Source: Lithodes maja (lineage: Eukaryota > Arthropoda > Malacostraca > Decapoda > Lithodidae). From it: 64,000 bases of DNA. Where the stretch lies: the NCBI GenBank assembly GCA_037953745.1, contig JBAKBP010000704.1, forward strand, positions 186,001-250,000, written 5' to 3'. Made by a program: the position numbers and the translations under genes. This document shows, piece after piece, positions 61,984-64,000 of this stretch. A model generated the notes under the pieces. It saw nothing but the letters and a program-made list of their open reading frames with translations, did no database searches and was not told the origin of the DNA. The stretch's first letter is position 1. Each line of letters starts with the position of its first letter.

Positions 61984-62820
61984 ATAAATAAGTGCACTGT
62001 ATCAAGGAATTGTTGTGCCAACAGTGATGTATGGGGCTGAGACATGGGCTCTGAAGAAAAAGGAGAAAAGAGGGCTGGATGTGATGGAGATGAGCTGCTT
62101 GAGGAGTATGTGTGGAGTTACTCGTAGAGACAGATTGAGGAATGAAGTGATACGTAGGAGAGTGGGGCAGCAGGAACATTTGTCAGCCAGAGTGGACAGA
62201 AGGGTGCTGAGCTGGTATGGTCATGTTGAACGAATGGGAGATGAAAGGCTTACAAAGAGAATATGTGAGTCAGGTACAAGGGGAGATAGAAGGGCAGGAA
62301 GACCCCCATTGAGATGGAGAGACTGTGTAAGAAAGGCTTTGGATGATAGAGGAATGACTATAGATCAGGCAGGGGAAGTGGTGGTGGACAGGAGTGAATG
62401 GAGAATGCTTGTGAATAGTTGAGTGAACACGTGGTCATTTGGAGTAAGGGGTCGGGCGCAAGTTCGACTAGATAATAGTCCATCAGGCGCCTGGCCCGGG
62501 GGGACGATTAATATGAAGGGTGTGCCTGGAAGTGTGGTCGTAGGGCTTGTGGCTTTGGCTCCGCTGCATGTCTGCCTGCCGAGATCGGAACCTCTCCGGG
62601 TGGTCAGGGGCCGGGGGAGTGCTGGAGCGACCTTGGTAACCCTGGTCTCTGGGTCTTCTCATGGGTGACCTGGATGTGTGTGAGTTTGTGTTTTTTATCT
62701 GTGTTTATTTTTTGTTTTATGTTGTTTTTGTGTTTTCCCTGTTCTTGCTCTGTCTTGAGTCGGCTACCCCCAAAATGGGGATTGGGCCTGAGCATATAGA
62801 TAGATAGATAGATAGATTTA
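61984..62820 (+). mobile_element. RTE-type LINE, 3' part with D repeat and (ATAG)n tail
   Basis: 5'-truncated LINE: C-terminal ORF2 to the stop at 62420-62422, then a 3' untranslated region through GGCCCGGGGGG, CGATTAATATGAAGGG and the D repeat, ending (ATAG)n at 62797-62816. It lies between two pieces of LINE L tail (TATTTACCTAATTG units before, TTTACCTAATTG after), indicating insertion into that tail. Confidence 0.82.
61987..62422 (+). pseudogene. RTE-type ORF2 C-terminus, copy 2
   Basis: About 145 residues: SALYQGIVVPTVMYGAETW, EMSCLRSMCGVTRRDRL, SWYGHVERMGDERLTK, RRAGRPPLRWRDCVRK, EWRMLVNS. It differs from copy 1 (5556-6178) at very few residues (ALKKKEK for TLKKKEK, NEVIRRR for NEEIRRR). 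No RT catalytic domain remains. Confidence 0.82.
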
Positions 62821-63107
62821 CCTAATTGTATTTTACAGGATTGAGATTACTCTCGTAGTGTCCCGTTAGCCTTTAACTTATCATAATTTACTTTAAAAGC
62901 TCGAATACTTTGTGCACACACTAGGTCGTTTGGTAACTTATTCCACTTCTCAACCATTCTATCTGGAAAACCAAACTTCCTAACATCCTTCCTAGCTCTC
63001 CTCCTCAACAGTTTATAGTCATGTCCTCTCGTCCTCCCCACCGCTGGCCAAACAAAATTTGTTTGATCAATATATTCCTTTCCGTGAACACACCTAAATA
63101 AAGCTAT

Positions 63108-63112
<5 letters not shown>
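62813..63112 (-). pseudogene. LINE L relative, ORF2 C-terminus and 3' end
   Basis: Minus strand: a C-terminal block IALFRCVHGKEYIDQTNF, GRTRGHDYKLLRRRARKD and FPDRMVEKWNKLPNDLV, homologous in layout to the C-terminus at 36660-36900. It is followed by a 3' region with TTTACAGGATTGAGATTAC, TCTCGTAGTGTCCCG and the TTTACCTAATTG tail. Only about 90 codons remain. Confidence 0.75.
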
Positions 63113-63152
<40 letters not shown>

Positions 63153-63155
<3 letters not shown>

Positions 63156-63576
63156 CTCTACCTTCATTGATGGACAGGCAGTCATAACCATACATAATAT
63201 TGTTTACCTTGCCTAGAGTCTACCAGCCGTCCGGCTGGCTCAGTTGACAGCGTGCCTGATTCCCATCTCGAGGTCTCGCGTTCAATCCCCGCTCAGATTG
63301 AAAAGTTTTTCTGGGATATAGCCGGCGGTTACCATCTCCCCATGAGCAAGGGGGATGGGTAATGGTCTCTGGTAGACTAAAGAAAGCCAAGCGCTTGTGA
63401 ATCCTCGAAGGAGGAGATACGGGCGCTATATAAGTAACCAGAAGATTATTATTATTATTATTATTACCATGGGCTACTGTGTGTGTGTGTGTGTGTGTGG
63501 GTTCTACCTTCATTGATGGACAGGCAGTCATAACCATACATAATATTGTTTACCTTGCCTAGAGTCTATACCATGG

Positions 63577-63583
<7 letters not shown>
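63153..63583 (+). repeat. GT-core units 14 (split by SINE) and 15
   Basis: Unit 14 is interrupted at TCTACCA (63224) by a SINE and resumes at CATGGGCTACTG (63468). Unit 15 (63498) has GGGTTCTACC and ends TATACCATGGACTAGTG. Variant order matches pairs 1-2 and 7-8. Confidence 0.9.
63225..63466 (+). mobile_element. tRNA-derived SINE (family S3) with (ATT)n tail
   Basis: Head GCCGTCCGGCTGGCTCAGTT with box A-like TGGCTCAGTTG and box B CGTTCAATCCC. Body of about 150 bp ending GGGCGCTATATAAGTAACC, then (ATT)n. ACCA at 63221-63224 is repeated at 63465-63468, fitting a 4-5 bp target duplication. The GCGCTATATAA ending is common to several animal SINEs that borrow a LINE tail. Confidence 0.87.
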
Positions 63584-63607
<24 letters not shown>

Positions 63608-63611
<4 letters not shown>

Positions 63612-63880
63612 GTCAACATATATTACGATCCATAGGGAGAGTTGTGCTAACCTTAGTGTTCGTTAGTATAGAATTACAGATGTGGTAATAAATAGTGTGT
63701 GTGTGTGTATGTGTGATGTGGATGTGTGTGTGTGTGTGGGGGGGGGGTTGTATGGATGTGTGTGTGGGTTGTATGGATGTGTGTGGTGTATGTACTGTCG
63801 GCATACATTACCATACATATACTGTACATAGGGAGAGTTGTGCTCACCTTATGTATCGTTAGTACAGATGAAGGCATGGA
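63608..63880. repeat. Degenerate duplicated segment with GT/TGGATG spacer
   Basis: TACTGTCAACATATATTACG...ATAGGGAGAGTTGTGCTAACC (63608) is repeated at about 63793 as TACTGTCGGCATACATTACC...ATAGGGAGAGTTGTGCTCACC. Between them are (GT)n, poly-G and GTTGTATGGATGTGTGTG units. The last 120 bp of the window show nothing recognisable. Confidence 0.7.
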
Positions 63881-64000
63881 AACTTTAATGAATACGTGAA
63901 TTATTAAAAACAAAATTATGACTCGAACGATAGCTTAAGCATGTACTGTACACACACCTTACAAAGTGCTATGGACATAATTTAGCCATATTTTCTAACC

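Overview
The window is repeat-dominated DNA from a metazoan, most likely an invertebrate. I lean towards a decapod crustacean because of the very high microsatellite load and the mix of jockey/CR1/RTE-type LINEs, BEL and Gypsy elements, but no host gene or rRNA fixes the taxon. I found no convincing host protein-coding gene. Essentially everything recognisable is a transposable element, a SINE, a MITE or a tandem repeat. There is one 200-base assembly gap (5275-5474).

Left third (1-26,900): short non-autonomous elements and decayed LINEs. At least 14 full or partial copies of one TTAA-bounded MITE family (called B here, about 370 bp) occur, with three copies of a related foldback family (A). 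There are also several palindromic piggyBac-like MITEs (C, TTAA + CCCCTTCTGTACCGG), a Harbinger-like MITE, palindromic E elements and tRNA-derived SINEs. Three B copies have each expanded a different internal segment into a minisatellite (26, 38 and 28 bp units). Embedded LINEs are a CR1/L2-like element with an ORF1 esterase remnant (6184-9906, split by a SINE), two minus-strand copies of a jockey-like LINE (J1) and fragments of J2 and RTE-type elements. A 72-bp tandem repeat and a 650-bp (CATA)n block also lie here.

Right two thirds (27,041-63,583): a repeated core of about 85 bp (GGGCTCTACCTTCATTGATG ... GGGCTACTG), always flanked by (GT)n, occurs about 15 times. It appears to be the remains of a satellite-like array into which many elements have jumped. 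In order, the insertions are: a minus-strand CR1-like LINE (L), itself split by an intact Gypsy element (27463-36654); three copies of a LINE that sits between GT tracts (38326, 39101, 44731), the longest with a CCCH zinc-finger ORF1 and a complete 1039-residue ORF2; a tRNA-SINE; a second, internally deleted Gypsy (46321-53581); a 3'-truncated BEL/Pao element (53620-58781); a tRNA-Val-like SINE; LINE J2 (59598-61911); an RTE-type fragment nested in an L tail; and another SINE.

Both Gypsy elements place the integrase before the reverse transcriptase and carry a SCAN-like segment in Gag, the arrangement known from Gmr1-type Gypsy elements. The first has 1783-bp LTRs that differ at one position by eye, a 4-bp target duplication (ATAT) and one open 1700-residue Gag-Pol frame, so it looks very young and possibly still competent. 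The most noteworthy signals are this element, the CCCH-ORF1 LINE with apparent (GT)n targeting, the GT-core array acting as a sink for insertions, and the repeated birth of minisatellites inside MITE B.
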